Shown here: positions 25,230-35,759 of the stretch, piece after piece
How the letters are laid out: each line of letters opens with the position of its first letter
How positions within the stretch are numbered: position 1 is the first letter of the stretch
From: Apostichopus californicus
Taxonomy: Eukaryota; Echinodermata; Holothuroidea; Aspidochirotida; Stichopodidae
NCBI GenBank assembly: GCA_020650975.1
Contig: JAIPMN010001312.1
Location: 9,355 to 58,297, forward strand
Direction: 5' to 3'
Length of the DNA: 48,943 bases
The notes under the pieces: generated by a model
What the model saw: only the letters and a program-made list of their open reading frames with translations
The model's database searches: none
Told to the model about the DNA's origin: nothing
Position numbers and translations under genes: made by a program

Positions 25230-26458
25230 CATAGGCGTAGGAGCCCAATTTGATTTGGGGGGGGGGGGGGCTGTAACGACTTGGCCGAAAAATATAACCC
25301 AAATTTTTCGCTCGCTCTGCGCGCGTTCAACATCTTAATGTGCATATCATATAGGCATGCATTGGTTATTACACCACACGCCAATAACATACAATCATTT
25401 GCCGTGTTATCATAGACATACGGGCCCTGTTCAGTTCTGGGGGCAGAAAGGTTTGTGCCTGAAAGTTCCCGTGACACTATCTAAGAGGAGCGCCTCCATC
25501 AGTTGGCGCGTAGCGTACAAGAATTATTTTGGCAAAAAATGCCTCTCAGATGGCCGGAAATGGCACTTCTGAGGCCTTGCAAGTTACATCTAAACATTCT
25601 TTATTTTATAATCTCACATTTTAGAAATTTACACTTCCCCAAAAATTTGGTAAATTAGAAGAAGAAAAAATGGTAACATCACTTTGAAGGTGAAAAATAG
25701 GACAGTATATATTTTAAGCTCCTATTTAGTAACCGTATTTATTATTTTAACACAGTACTAAGCTACCTCCAGAAAAACATACATTGTTCAACGACACGTT
25801 GGCGGGATAATGTCGCTGTGNNNNNNNNNNNNNNNNNNNNNNNNNNNNNNNNNNNNNNNNNNAAAAGAAAATGTTTCTTATATACACTCATGTCGGGGAT
25901 TTCCAGGTATACAGTTGACTAGTTAGAAAAAATGTTTACTGCGGTTTTTTCTGTGGCCAAAGATGTCGATAATCGGTGGTGTTACACGGAAATATTCGGG
26001 CATTATGATGTAAATAAAGAAAGTCATTAGGCCTATATTAATATTAATGTCACAAAACAAATAACACAAAACGCTCTCCACGGAATTGTCAGGCAAAAAT
26101 TTGAAAAAGATTCGGGCAAGCTACTGCATATTTATATATTTTTCTCCTCTTAGGCTGCCCGAATTTTTCAGAACTTTTGCCCAAATTGTGGAAATTTGGG
26201 GGCAGTCTGCCTCCCCCTCCCCTCCCCACCTCATACGCATATGCGTGTTATTACCCTTCCATATTGGTTACAATTATTGGGGAAGTCGTTACAATAATAA
26301 TGATAATAATAATATCAGTTTAACCATTGAAAAACACATTACATTATTTTTCTTTCAGTAGGTGCCCGAAAAATTCTCAGCATTTTGCCCGAATTTTCAC
26401 AAAAAATTTTGGTTGGGGGGGCTGCAGCCCCCCCAGCCCCCCGCCTCCTACGCCTATG
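25230..26458. mobile_element. TIR element with CATAGGCGTAGGAG termini, about 1.2 kb
   Basis: The left end CATAGGCGTAGGAGCC is matched by the inverted GCCTCCTACGCCTATG at the right, each followed inward by G-rich (or C-rich) sequence and CTG. Two related right-end-like segments (26150-26250 and 26361-26458, both with a GCCCGAA...TTTTGCCC pattern) suggest nesting or tandem insertion. No clear target duplication is adjacent: TGATTGC occurs on both sides but at unequal distance. An assembly gap lies inside. Superfamily is uncertain. Confidence 0.55.
25821..25862. other. Assembly gap (42 N)
   Basis: A run of 42 undetermined bases sits inside the TIR element. The true length of missing sequence is unknown. 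Confidence 0.99.
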
Positions 26459-29280
26459 TCAATGATTGCATTCAAACAAGGGAAGGGAAATTTATTTGGT
26501 CATTGGCCAATTTACAGTAGTCAGAAACATGAGTTACGTTAAACACATCAACTTGAACCAGAAGACTTGATCAAAACGCATTTATAAATGGTACAACTAA
26601 TGTATTATAGGGTCATATATGGGACCTGTCAACCAGTGATTAATAACGTGCCAGCGTATTTGTTATAGGCACCTGTGTTACTATCCTCCGTTCCCGGGCA
26701 TGAAAAACAAACATTAAAAATGAAATGTTAGCTAATGTATCCGGTGGTACAGTACCTTCCCAAAACATCGACTGGTTTATAATGTCTTTTATAGCCCAAC
26801 TAGGTCAATTTATATGGCACAATGCATAGTTAAAGAATACATGATTTGTCACACAGTTGGACCATGATCAAATCATTTTCAAAATACATACAGTCATTTT
26901 CATATTACAGTAAGTTTTGGTTTTGCAAACTTGCTTTCGTAAGAACTCCATATTTGTTTACTCCAAATGACTATGTATAGGAATTTATATCTGGTGCATG
27001 TGCATACAAACTGAACCGGTACTGTACCTTGGCCCGTGTATGGCTTGTTTTTTACATTTAATACTCGGATTTTTGTTATATTCAGCTTCCCTGTTTTATT
27101 TTACATTTTGGAGATAGGCCTAACTGAGTCATTAAAACAAAGGCAATTGGTGACTCATTGTGTTACATAATGTTTGATATACCACTGCTGGAATTTACTC
27201 TACGTAAATCATTGCCGTTTTGGTGTGCCTTTTATCATAACTGAAATTCGCATTTCTCGGCAGCCCTATACTCGAAAGGTATAGTGATACGAACTGTTTC
27301 ATTTCCGGGTTGAGACCTGCATCGAAAGGTTCACCATCTTTAAAACTTAACATATACACGAGTATAAAGTAATAGTACGTAGAACGAACGTGACAGGGCT
27401 ATATCCCATTTGCAGGACATAAGGATACACCCCCTCCCTGCAGCCCCTAAATATACTAAATAGGTAGATCATGCATGGCCACTTTAAATTTGTTCAATTT
27501 AATTTAGCAATGTTCATATTTGAAAACCGTCAACTTTATGTATCGGTGGGATATATGTTCAAGCTTCGTAATTGTCGACGAATCAACGCAATTATACTGA
27601 AACACTTGCCAAGGTTAAGTGTTAGGGTTATGGGTCTACAGTATGTCAGACATACACAGTGTTCACCCGAAGTGTTAATAACGGTAGGTTTCATCAAGTC
27701 CAATAAAACACATTGTTCAAGTATCGTTGTTATTTTTGAGAGCCCGGGGAATGGCGGAAGTAGCGGTGGGGGGGGGGGGGCTTTTGAACTATATCTCTGA
27801 CATCACATTAACACAAATACACGGAACAAATCATTATTTTAATGTCCCTTATATCATATTTCATGCCACGTCATGGTTTCAATTTTCTCCTCAGCAACAT
27901 TTCTGGTGTTTATCACCTCATATGCCATACTGTACAGTAAGCATATATAATGTTATGAATACCAGCGAATGATTAGACCCAAGTGAGTCACCATGCATAC
28001 TTGAATACTAGAATCAACAATAACTGATCGGCTTATTTCTTTACCCCAAAAAATACGCCAGAGAGTCAGAAAATGGTCACCCTTTCTCAAATTTCAACAA
28101 GCTCTCTACTGCCACTCTAACAATATAGTTTTCCACATTGCGATATTTAAAGATCTGCTATATAAGCTCCAATTATAGCACGCTATATGTTCTTGTCTAC
28201 AGTGCAGTTAATCATACAGCGTTCATACAAAAACCCTCATACAAGAAAAATATATGGAAGGCGTTGCAAACTAATTGGTAAAAAGAGGTCAGTTTACGAC
28301 CAAGGCAGGTCAATTACGTAATCTCAAGAAACTTTTCCATGATAGCTATAGTTGGGGTCTATACAGCAGACCTTTAACAGAGACAAAAACTTAACTTTGA
28401 TATATGAGGTTAAGATAACTGTCACGTATAACTTCCCCATACAGTTATGGGAAATCTTATTCCATGTGGGAGATGTCACGGATTTAACGTTTCTTTACAT
28501 GCAATCCTGAAGACTTGATCAAGTCCAATATGGTATCATTGAGCCACATGACAGTGCTCCATATTTGTAGTGTTTTTCTTCAATTTTTTTCTGGCAATAT
28601 TTTTTTTTTATAAAAGAGTCTGTTTTGCCAATGCTGACTCTAATATATTGAAGCTGGGTTACAGTACATGACCTAACGATGGTATTGGATTCAGGACTGA
28701 TAACAATTAATCCACCTTGATGACTTTTCATTATAGGCGCAATATTTCTCAATCACTCCCAGATATTGATATAATACAGAACTACGTCGCCATGGTAACA
28801 CACAGCAGTAAACAATGTTAAACTGCGATGAATGAAGCAGTGGATATCCAATAACACATATCGATTACCAAGAAGAAGAAGCGACCATAATCATGCTGCA
28901 GAAGATCATATTTGCTCTGGAATTAACAGACTACACAATAATATACCCTCACAATTCTGTACACGTGTCTCTTTGGGGGAATCGTAAAGGTTATATTGCA
29001 AGTCGACATGAAAACCATGCATACCATGATCATACCTACGGCCATATACAGTTTACATACTGGAATATTATTTGTGCTAATGATTAGTTTTTGATGAAGG
29101 TAATACTGTAAAACATTTCGTTCAACCTGACTCTTATTTTCGATAGCTTAGAAAAGTCGACCAAACACACAATAACAGCTGTTAATGATATAAAAAATAC
29201 AGTACAACATTCTTATCCTTTGTATCGTAAGTCAGCAACACAATATTTTTCCTGATACCCAGATGATTAGAACACAATTT
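26459..29280. other. No gene recognised
   Basis: Unstructured AT-rich DNA with one run of 13 G (27768-27780). The 109-codon frame at 27471-27800 has no recognisable domain and reads through the G run. Confidence 0.5.
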
Positions 29281-29480
29281 TTAAAATGCATGACCATGCT
29301 ATGAGTCCCTCAAATCTTTCTCAAATGTAATCTTATTCTCTTAAAGTTGGTCCGCCTTACTGGTGGCATGAGGTCCACCGGGTGTTCGTACACAAATGTG
29401 GTCAGTACAGTAATCGTATACAGTATATATATCATCATCAATGCAACATAATAGGCTATAGAGATATGGTAAAGCATAGT
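29281..29480 (-). pseudogene. Decayed fragment of a GT31-paralogue N-terminal region
   Basis: On the minus strand the DNA reads PGGPHATSKADQ, then a stop, then ENK and EKDLRDS, then another stop. This lines up with residues 37-62 of the intact GT31 protein (PGGPHAPGEADPRYENK and KGDLREI). The match is also visible in DNA: CCCGGTGGACCTCATGCC is identical in both, followed by GCGGACC and GAGAATAAG at matching spacing. A weaker match may reach the membrane segment (LLC at similar distance from PGGP), to about 29480. Below about 29281 the similarity fades, and no catalytic-domain sequence was found. This is a broken relic of a duplicated gene or a lone exon, inverted and 3.3 kb upstream of the intact gene. 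Confidence 0.6.
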
Positions 29481-30164
29481 TTGTGCATAGTTTGTCAAAT
29501 GTTTCAGCCGTGTGGCCCGTATGGGCGTCGAAGCTGTAAGGTAGAGTGGTGTGGTAGAATCCTAGCCCATGCAGAAAATAAAAATGGACGTCTAATAGGT
29601 GTATTCTGAGGCATAAATAGACCACAAATGAAGCGTTCAACTTGCAGAGTGCACAAGTCGATTGGTTTTAACATGGTAAACAAGAAAACATATATAAATA
29701 AAAGGATTAATCCCGAGAAAATTAAAATGTGATTTTGACTAAGAACGAAGAATATATACTAAACATCTTGTTGTACAAGTGCAAACATGTATACTCCCTA
29801 TACACTGCGTTTTTGAAATATTAATAACTGTAATAGCTGTAATAGTTTGTAGTATCCAATCATGTACTAATGTACGTTGATCTCAATTATTATGCTCTAT
29901 ACTGTGTGTTGTATACCTAAAAGATCGTGTTGTACTCCATTTACATCTACTCTCTGCATTATTTCAGTTCACTAAATACATATGGCACATATGCTAGACG
30001 TATTTGGAGGAAAATCATGTTTGTCTAGTCTATGTTTGGTTTTACACTTACCATATGAGCTCAAAGTTCGAAGTGTTCTTGCATTTCTTTTTATGGACAG
30101 TTTCCATTATAATACTCTGAGACATTTGTTTGAAGGTCATGAAATTAATATCACCAAGTAATGT

Positions 30165-30252
30165 AACAACGATTAGTGATTGCAATAGAGTTGAGGCCGA
30201 AGTCCAGTTGTTTTTGCTACACACTGTAACTAAGATATATAGTTTATAGGGA
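30165..30252 (+). repeat. Dispersed repeat, copy 2
   Basis: It matches the repeat at 8286 in the blocks AACGATTAGTGATTG and TTTGCTACACACTGTAACTA followed by AGATATATAGTTTA, in the same orientation. The extra internal bases are either an insertion here or a deletion in the other copy. Confidence 0.5.
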
Positions 30253-30779
30253 GAACATCTCTCCTTATATATTACTGTACGTGCTTGCTAATGGTTTCTT
30301 ATTTTAAATGTGATATGTTCAATCGTATATCACAAAATGTCTCCAGATCCACAAAGTGAAATCTCCAGTATATTAGTATATCTGTCCGTTCGTCTGTCCG
30401 TCTTTCTATCTACCTATCTATCTATATAGGAGGAGGGGTTATATTGTGGATCTATGCTATATTTGGTAAATATCTGGGCTAGCTAATTTGGCTATATCAG
30501 TGTTGTCACAAAATTGATTGCCTTTATTGTCAAGGAAATTTTCGATGAGTTTTAGTATAGTTTGTGGATTTTAGGAAGGTAATAAAAAGTACCAAGTTTG
30601 GGGTTGGTCGGAATAAGATTTCTTACCGTAGGCAAAATGTCAAGAAACAGAGTATTTAAGAGTTCATTAATAGTAGACTGCTGGGAGACCTTAATAGGAT
30701 CCTTTAACTGAGTGGCATGTAGAATTTTCTGTCGTACAGTTGTCTTGTCGCGTCATACAACCCCAGGCAGACCCATCAT

Positions 30780-31335
30780 CTCGGCTATAGATGTCTAGAT
30801 GTGCCCTATTGATTTTGGTTCCCATCTCATAAATCTTAATGAGTGGGCGGGGCTTTACATATAATTATTTAAATGTCAATATCTCTTCAACCGTATGTCT
30901 GATTTATTTCATACTGGGTATGGTGTTTTAACTACATATTATGTACATAATCAACAACAGTATTTATCTCATTGATATTCATGGTGGGTGGGGCGTAATT
31001 GAAAACCGTCAAAAACAGCTTGTAAATACGATATCTCAACAACCACAAGATGAATCAATGTTATACTTGGTAGGTAGATGCCCATGATAAGTAGATTGAT
31101 TTTGGTTCCCATATCATGAATATTAATAAAAAGGCGGGAATCAACGTACAATTTGGTTCACACTGGTATGGTGATATTGGTACACTTTCATGACGTCATT
31201 AATATTCATCAAATTCAAAGAAATAGCTTGTAAACGATTACTTGTACTGTACCTTCCTTTATGTGTTGCTGCGTTAGTCAATAGATAATCCCTCTTCATT
31301 TTGGTGTGCACACGTTCATGAATATTATACATGTA
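30780..31335. repeat. Degenerate tandem array, period about 143 bp
   Basis: ATTGATTTTGGTTCCCAT occurs at 30808 and 31095 (287 bases apart, two periods), with a diverged middle unit near 30960. Other recurring blocks are GTGGGCGGGGC or GTGGGTGGGGC, CTTGTAAA.ACGAT, and AATATTCATGA or AATATTAAT. Three to four units are visible. Confidence 0.65.
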
Positions 31336-31339
31336 CGGC

Positions 31340-32030
31340 TTACCACACTATGAATATATTTAGTCATCGGACCCACTAAACTTTTTTCTTTTTCTGGTTT
31401 GTAATTTGATCTATATAGTTTGCTTCGCGTACTCTATGCGGGTATGACTGTGTTCGTATACTACAGTATATACCGCGCTGTGAATGCATCGTAAATTGTA
31501 TACATTTGTACTGTCAACCTGTTACTCTGTTTAATCCACGCTGTATGCACGTTTAATGGTATATCGACGAATAACTTTACTTGGACGGGATGGGTTGTAT
31601 TTTCTTCATGTTTAATGAATTTGTTTAACATTAATCAGTTCGTCGTATGTGTACAAATTGTTGGTTTCTGGAACAGCAGGCCGGTCACGTACAGTAAGCC
31701 TATAGATTTTGTTTTTTACCGATGCTTGGTGTAAGTTTTTTCCCAGGCGTAGAACCCCGAAGCGAGAGAGCTAACAGTGCATTTAGACAGTCTAGATCTG
31801 TTTATCTTGCCCCAATCCCACCGTCTTTTGTTAGCCCTCTAACACACAACCAGAAGAGGGTAAAATGCTATAAAAATTTGCCCAGTGTAAGCATAACTCT
31901 TATTGCTATTTTTAACGGTCTTTAAGACATTTTTTTATCATTTTATCATATTTTTATTCATTGTATGAAATAGGCTAAAAATATATAGGCCTATGGGTTA
32001 TGATGACATGAGCAATGATGTGTACAAGTG
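31340..32030. other. Region upstream of foldback copy A
   Basis: No coding sequence. This and the following 650 bases would have to contain the GT31 promoter, but no core promoter motif stands out. Confidence 0.4.
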
Positions 32031-32045
32031 TGTACAGTACATCGA

Positions 32046-32355
32046 CAGCCGATTCACACAGAGATTACAGTAACTACTGTAAATGTTAAAGTTTTGTACC
32101 ACAGTAAATACTGCATCTTGTTGATAAATCTGATACATCGGTAGCATGTGCTATAACGACTACAATAAGAACTGATGATATGTGTAATCCAAAAACATGC
32201 ATCAAACTGGATTTGTTGGTATTTACACATATCCTCAGTTCTTACTGTAAACCTCATAGCACATGCTACCGATTAATAACACGATCCAGGTTTTACTGTG
32301 GTACAAAACGTAACGATTTATAGTATAACTGTGTTCTCTGTGTGTACATGTGTGT
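32046..32355. mobile_element. Foldback element family 1, copy A
   Basis: About 310 bases forming a long imperfect palindrome. The left arm CAGCCGATTCACACAGAG... is followed by blocks such as TTTTGTACCACAGTAAA and GGTAGCATGTGCTAT, and these return as reverse complements in the right arm. The centre lies near CATCAAACTGG. ACATCGA occurs on both sides (32039-32045 and 32356-32362), a probable target duplication, although the right terminus is altered by a GTGTGTACAT duplication. No coding capacity. Confidence 0.8.
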
Positions 32356-32515
32356 ACATCGAGAATCCAAACTCTGTGAGTGGAGATCAGAAGTCATTTC
32401 AGATCAGCATATGATTTTCATTTTTCTTCAAACTTACAACTGCCAAATAGTCTGGGTTACCACCGATATGGTGTGAGCCTCTACACACCATGTTTGGATT
32501 TGTCTTCTACCAGCG

Positions 32516-32541
32516 TTTCTTTCGTTTTTGTTTATTTTCAG
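32516..32541 (+). promoter_or_regulatory. Candidate 3' splice site in the 5' leader of the GT31 gene
   Basis: A T-rich tract ends in TTTATTTTCAG with AG at 32540-32541, about 146 bases before the GT31 ATG. It fits an animal splice acceptor, which would make the leader two-exon with the whole coding region in the last exon. No matching donor was identified upstream and no TATA-type promoter was recognised, so this is a candidate only. Confidence 0.35.
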
Positions 32542-32686
32542 GTGTATTGGAAGGTACAGTACGAAAACACGAGGTAGCATAAAACATTTACAATCGATCT
32601 TCCAATGTCCACATGAGACCGAAGGCTTCACAGAACGGAGTTTCATCTTTCTCTCAAGTACCTGATGAAACTGAAGCGGGTCCAAA

Positions 32687-34849
32687 ATGATGAAGAAGAA
32701 GATATTGGAGAACATTCTCTTTACTCTTCTCTGCATTTATCTTGGTAGAGTGGTAGTCGTTTTAGTGTATTTGGATTCCAAGCATCTGCCAGTACCCGGT
32801 GGACCTCATGCCCCCGGTGAAGCGGACCCTCGCTACGAGAATAAGGGTATATTTAAGGGAGATTTAAGGGAGATACTCGGAGCAGATGCGGAATCGAAAG
32901 CCGGTGAGAAAAGTCATGAAGAGATAGAAGAAGAACTTAAGCAAAAACAACTGGAAAGCGAGAATGAAGATAAGGAGTTACGAAAAAGAGAAGAAGAACT
33001 CGCCGATCAGCATAAAGATGACGAGAAGAAGGGAGAAGCATCCGACGAGTTGCAGCTGGAGTGGCTTCAAGATGAAATCAATGTCATGGACATTGGTAAT
33101 ATGGTCAATGGTATGTACTTTGCTAGAGTATTGAAAGACAACTTCGACCACTCAGAAGCTTGTAAGTTGTCATCTCCGTTTCTAGTTGCTTTAATTTACT
33201 CGGTTGCCGAAAACTTCGAACATAGAATGGCCATCAGGGAGACGTGGGGTAACGTACCCGACGTGGAACATTTAGGCGTCGTTGTGAAGTTCGTTCTTGG
33301 ACTACCGTATGAGAATTTCGAAAGTCGTCAAGCATCGATCGTTCAAGAAAATGATCGACACGATGACATTTTGCAAGGTAATTTTATCGATACAACTCGA
33401 AACATGACACTGAAGTCATTAGTAGGTCTGCGATTTGCCGTCCGAAACTGTCAATACTCCAAGTTTATATTTCACGGGGATGACCACATGATGGTCAACT
33501 TCGAGCGACTCGTACGTCAGTTGAGGAACTTAAATCAGGCTGATTTAAAGAAGATGTGGCGCGGCCGTATCATCAACCATTCCAAACCAGACCGCAATAA
33601 AAACAGTCGGTATTACGTACCCGCCGATGTTTTCCCAGGTGGAGTTTATCCACCTTTCTGTACCACTGACGCTGGTTGCGTTATGTCAATGGACGTGGGA
33701 GTTGAAATATTACAGTTTTCCTGGATTCAACCACTTCTGCCTTTTCCTGATGTGTATGGAGGTGTAATCGGTAAAAATAAAGGTTGGAAAATGGTTCCAG
33801 ATGATTCGTTCAGTTATCGTGATTTTAAAAATGACTTTTGCGCTCTCAGATCAGTGGTGACATCACGCGGTTTTAATCAACCAGATACGTTCACGTCTGC
33901 TTGGTCTAAGCTCAACAATATGACTTTCCTTCGAGGATGTCCCGAACCAGACCTTAACTTGGTCTTGTCGGGGACTGACTCAAACAAAGCGTATCTCGAT
34001 CAAACACTTAGATTAATCCACGATCATCCGGAATTGTGTTACAGTAGTGATCACAAACCAGAAGAGATATTTATACTTGTTTTAATAAGCTCGTTACCAA
34101 GAAACTTTGATGCTCGAAGAGCAATTCGGGATACTTGGGGTGGTATGAGAACAGTTTCAGGAGAATCCATAAGACTTCTCTTTGTGATGGGTTTGACCCA
34201 AAAGGACACAGAGGAGATCCAAAAGAAAGTGCAGGTTGAGGACGATCAGTACGGAGATGTCATCCAAGCTGATTTTCGCGAGTCTTTCCAAAATCTGACC
34301 TTAAAAGTGATTATGGGCCTTAAGTGGGTAACTGAGAATTGTCAACACGCGAAATATATTTACAAAGGTGACGATGATATGTTTGTCAACTGGGAAAACA
34401 TTATATCTTACCTTACGGATTTACGGAAGAAGGGTGAAGCGAAGGCTAAATTCTTCTCTGGTTCAGTTTTATATCGTAGTGTGCGGATAACACGTAAAGA
34501 CTCGAAATATTATGTACCCGATCATGTTTACAGCGGAAGATATTTTCCACCTTACTGCTCGGGGGGTGGTTACATAATCTCCAACGACATAATTCCGTCC
34601 ATGTACGAGAAATCTTTGTCTACGTCATTCATACCGATTGACGATGCGTACCAAGGTATCCTCGCCAAGAAGGTTGGAGTTACCCCGAAGAATAACAAAG
34701 GCTTTAAGAACTGGGGCCAAAAGAGTGATACTTGTTCGCTTAGAAATAAAGAGCTAATGACCATACATGGTTATAAAGATCCAATTAAAATGTATGAAGT
34801 TTGGAGAAATTACACAGATGAAACAGTTAATTGTAATGCACGTAGGTAA
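32687..34849 (+). CDS. Tandem-domain GT31 beta-1,3-glycosyltransferase (B3GNT/B3GALT-like), single exon, 720 aa
   Basis: Likely a Golgi enzyme adding Gal or GlcNAc in beta-1,3 linkage to glycans; donor and acceptor cannot be read from sequence. A lysine cluster (residues 3-5) precedes one membrane segment (about 6-28), giving type II topology. A Glu/Lys-rich, probably coiled stem follows (about 68-125), then two GT31 domains. Domain 2 (about 455-700) has RRAIRDTWG (477-485), YGDVIQADF, KGDDDMFVN (560-568, DxD at 562-564), YYVPDHVYSG, CSGGGY (624-629) and PIDDAYQG (650-657); its C-terminal layout resembles B3GNT proteins. Domain 1 (about 163-400) has RMAIRETWG and the NMTLK region, but DDH (265-267) replaces DDD, PFPDVYGG replaces PIDDAYQG, and the CSGGGY loop is lost. 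N-X-S/T sites occur at 239, 297, 411, 536 and 708. ATG has A at -3, and an in-frame TGA at 32672 fixes the start unless an exon boundary intervenes. Family members usually have one domain of about 300-420 residues. The family call is firm; the exact activity is not. Confidence 0.93.
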   Translation: MMKKKILENILFTLLCIYLGRVVVVLVYLDSKHLPVPGGPHAPGEADPRYENKGIFKGDLREILGADAESKAGEKSHEEIEEELKQKQLESENEDKELRKREEELADQHKDDEKKGEASDELQLEWLQDEINVMDIGNMVNGMYFARVLKDNFDHSEACKLSSPFLVALIYSVAENFEHRMAIRETWGNVPDVEHLGVVVKFVLGLPYENFESRQASIVQENDRHDDILQGNFIDTTRNMTLKSLVGLRFAVRNCQYSKFIFHGDDHMMVNFERLVRQLRNLNQADLKKMWRGRIINHSKPDRNKNSRYYVPADVFPGGVYPPFCTTDAGCVMSMDVGVEILQFSWIQPLLPFPDVYGGVIGKNKGWKMVPDDSFSYRDFKNDFCALRSVVTSRGFNQPDTFTSAWSKLNNMTFLRGCPEPDLNLVLSGTDSNKAYLDQTLRLIHDHPELCYSSDHKPEEIFILVLISSLPRNFDARRAIRDTWGGMRTVSGESIRLLFVMGLTQKDTEEIQKKVQVEDDQYGDVIQADFRESFQNLTLKVIMGLKWVTENCQHAKYIYKGDDDMFVNWENIISYLTDLRKKGEAKAKFFSGSVLYRSVRITRKDSKYYVPDHVYSGRYFPPYCSGGGYIISNDIIPSMYEKSLSTSFIPIDDAYQGILAKKVGVTPKNNKGFKNWGQKSDTCSLRNKELMTIHGYKDPIKMYEVWRNYTDETVNCNARR

Positions 34850-35361
34850 CACTAGCTGAAAATTGTAGAATATTTCAAAAATGTGCTAGCAGTCAATACC
34901 AAATAACTTCTTAACGTACCGTGTTATATGCGTATAGGTAACCTGCACCGATAAATACACTGTGTAATTGCCGCGTTTGAAAATTCAAATTATAACCAAA
35001 TTTCGAACACAATTTTAATAATCATGCTACATGCACAGTAAAAATGCTACTATTTTGTATAGTGATAGAAAGGAAGAAGCATCAATTGTATATTCTGAGG
35101 CTTTTTCTTGGGACAAATTATTTCACTTATTTATAAGAATTATCTAGTAAATATTTGTACGCGTACTAGGGGAAGGTTTTTCATTTTGACACAAGCCTTG
35201 TAAATATCTATGTCGATATATTATTCTAGTGAAATTTATCGGTGTAATCATGTATTTCGAAGGATATAACTAAACCACAAAGTGACATGAGAGTTGTCGT
35301 CATCCTCTATACTAAGAACATCCATCCTCTTAGTATCGTGAAGTTACCGGTATTTATTTTT

Positions 35362-35367
35362 ATTAAA
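35362..35367 (+). terminator. Candidate variant polyadenylation signal (ATTAAA) for the GT31 gene
   Basis: ATTAAA lies about 510 bases past the GT31 stop codon and just before foldback copy B. I saw no AATAAA between the stop and this point. The motif is common by chance in AT-rich DNA, so support is weak. Confidence 0.2.
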
Positions 35368-35431
35368 AATATTACATATTGATACGAAGGGATCACTATA
35401 GGCTGCGCCTTAAAACAGCTGTTTCTTCGAC

Positions 35432-35744
35432 CACCCGATACACATAGAGAACACAGTTACTACTGTACTGTAAATCCTACAATTTTGTACCACAGTAAAA
35501 ACTGGATCGTGCTATAATTCGGTTGCATGTGCTATTAGGATTACAGTAAGAACTGAGGATATGTGTAATTCCAACAAATCCAGTTGTTTGGCATTTGATG
35601 GAATTACAAATACCCTCAGTTCTTTCTGTAAACTTAATAGCACATGCTACCGATTTATCAGATTTGTCAGCACGATCCAGTATTTACTGTGGTACAAAAC
35701 TTTGGATTTACAGTATTTATTGTAATCTTGGTGTGAATCGGCTG
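35432..35744. mobile_element. Foldback element family 1, copy B
   Basis: A 313-bp palindrome with left end CACCCGATACACATAGAG and right end GTGTGAATCGGCTG. It has a perfect 7-bp duplication CTTCGAC (35425-35431 and 35745-35751). The arms carry the same blocks as copy A, including GGTACAAAAC, ACTGGATCGTG and TAGCACATGCTACCGAT. It lies about 580 bases past the GT31 stop. Confidence 0.85.
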
Positions 35745-35759
35745 CTTCGACAAGTTCCG

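Noticed and set aside
25222..26470. TGATTGC as a target duplication of the TIR element
   Set aside because: It abuts the left end but lies four bases away on the right, so it is probably coincidence.
27471..27800. 109-codon frame
   Set aside because: It has no recognisable domain, ends through a G homopolymer as poly-Gly, and has no splice or start context of note.
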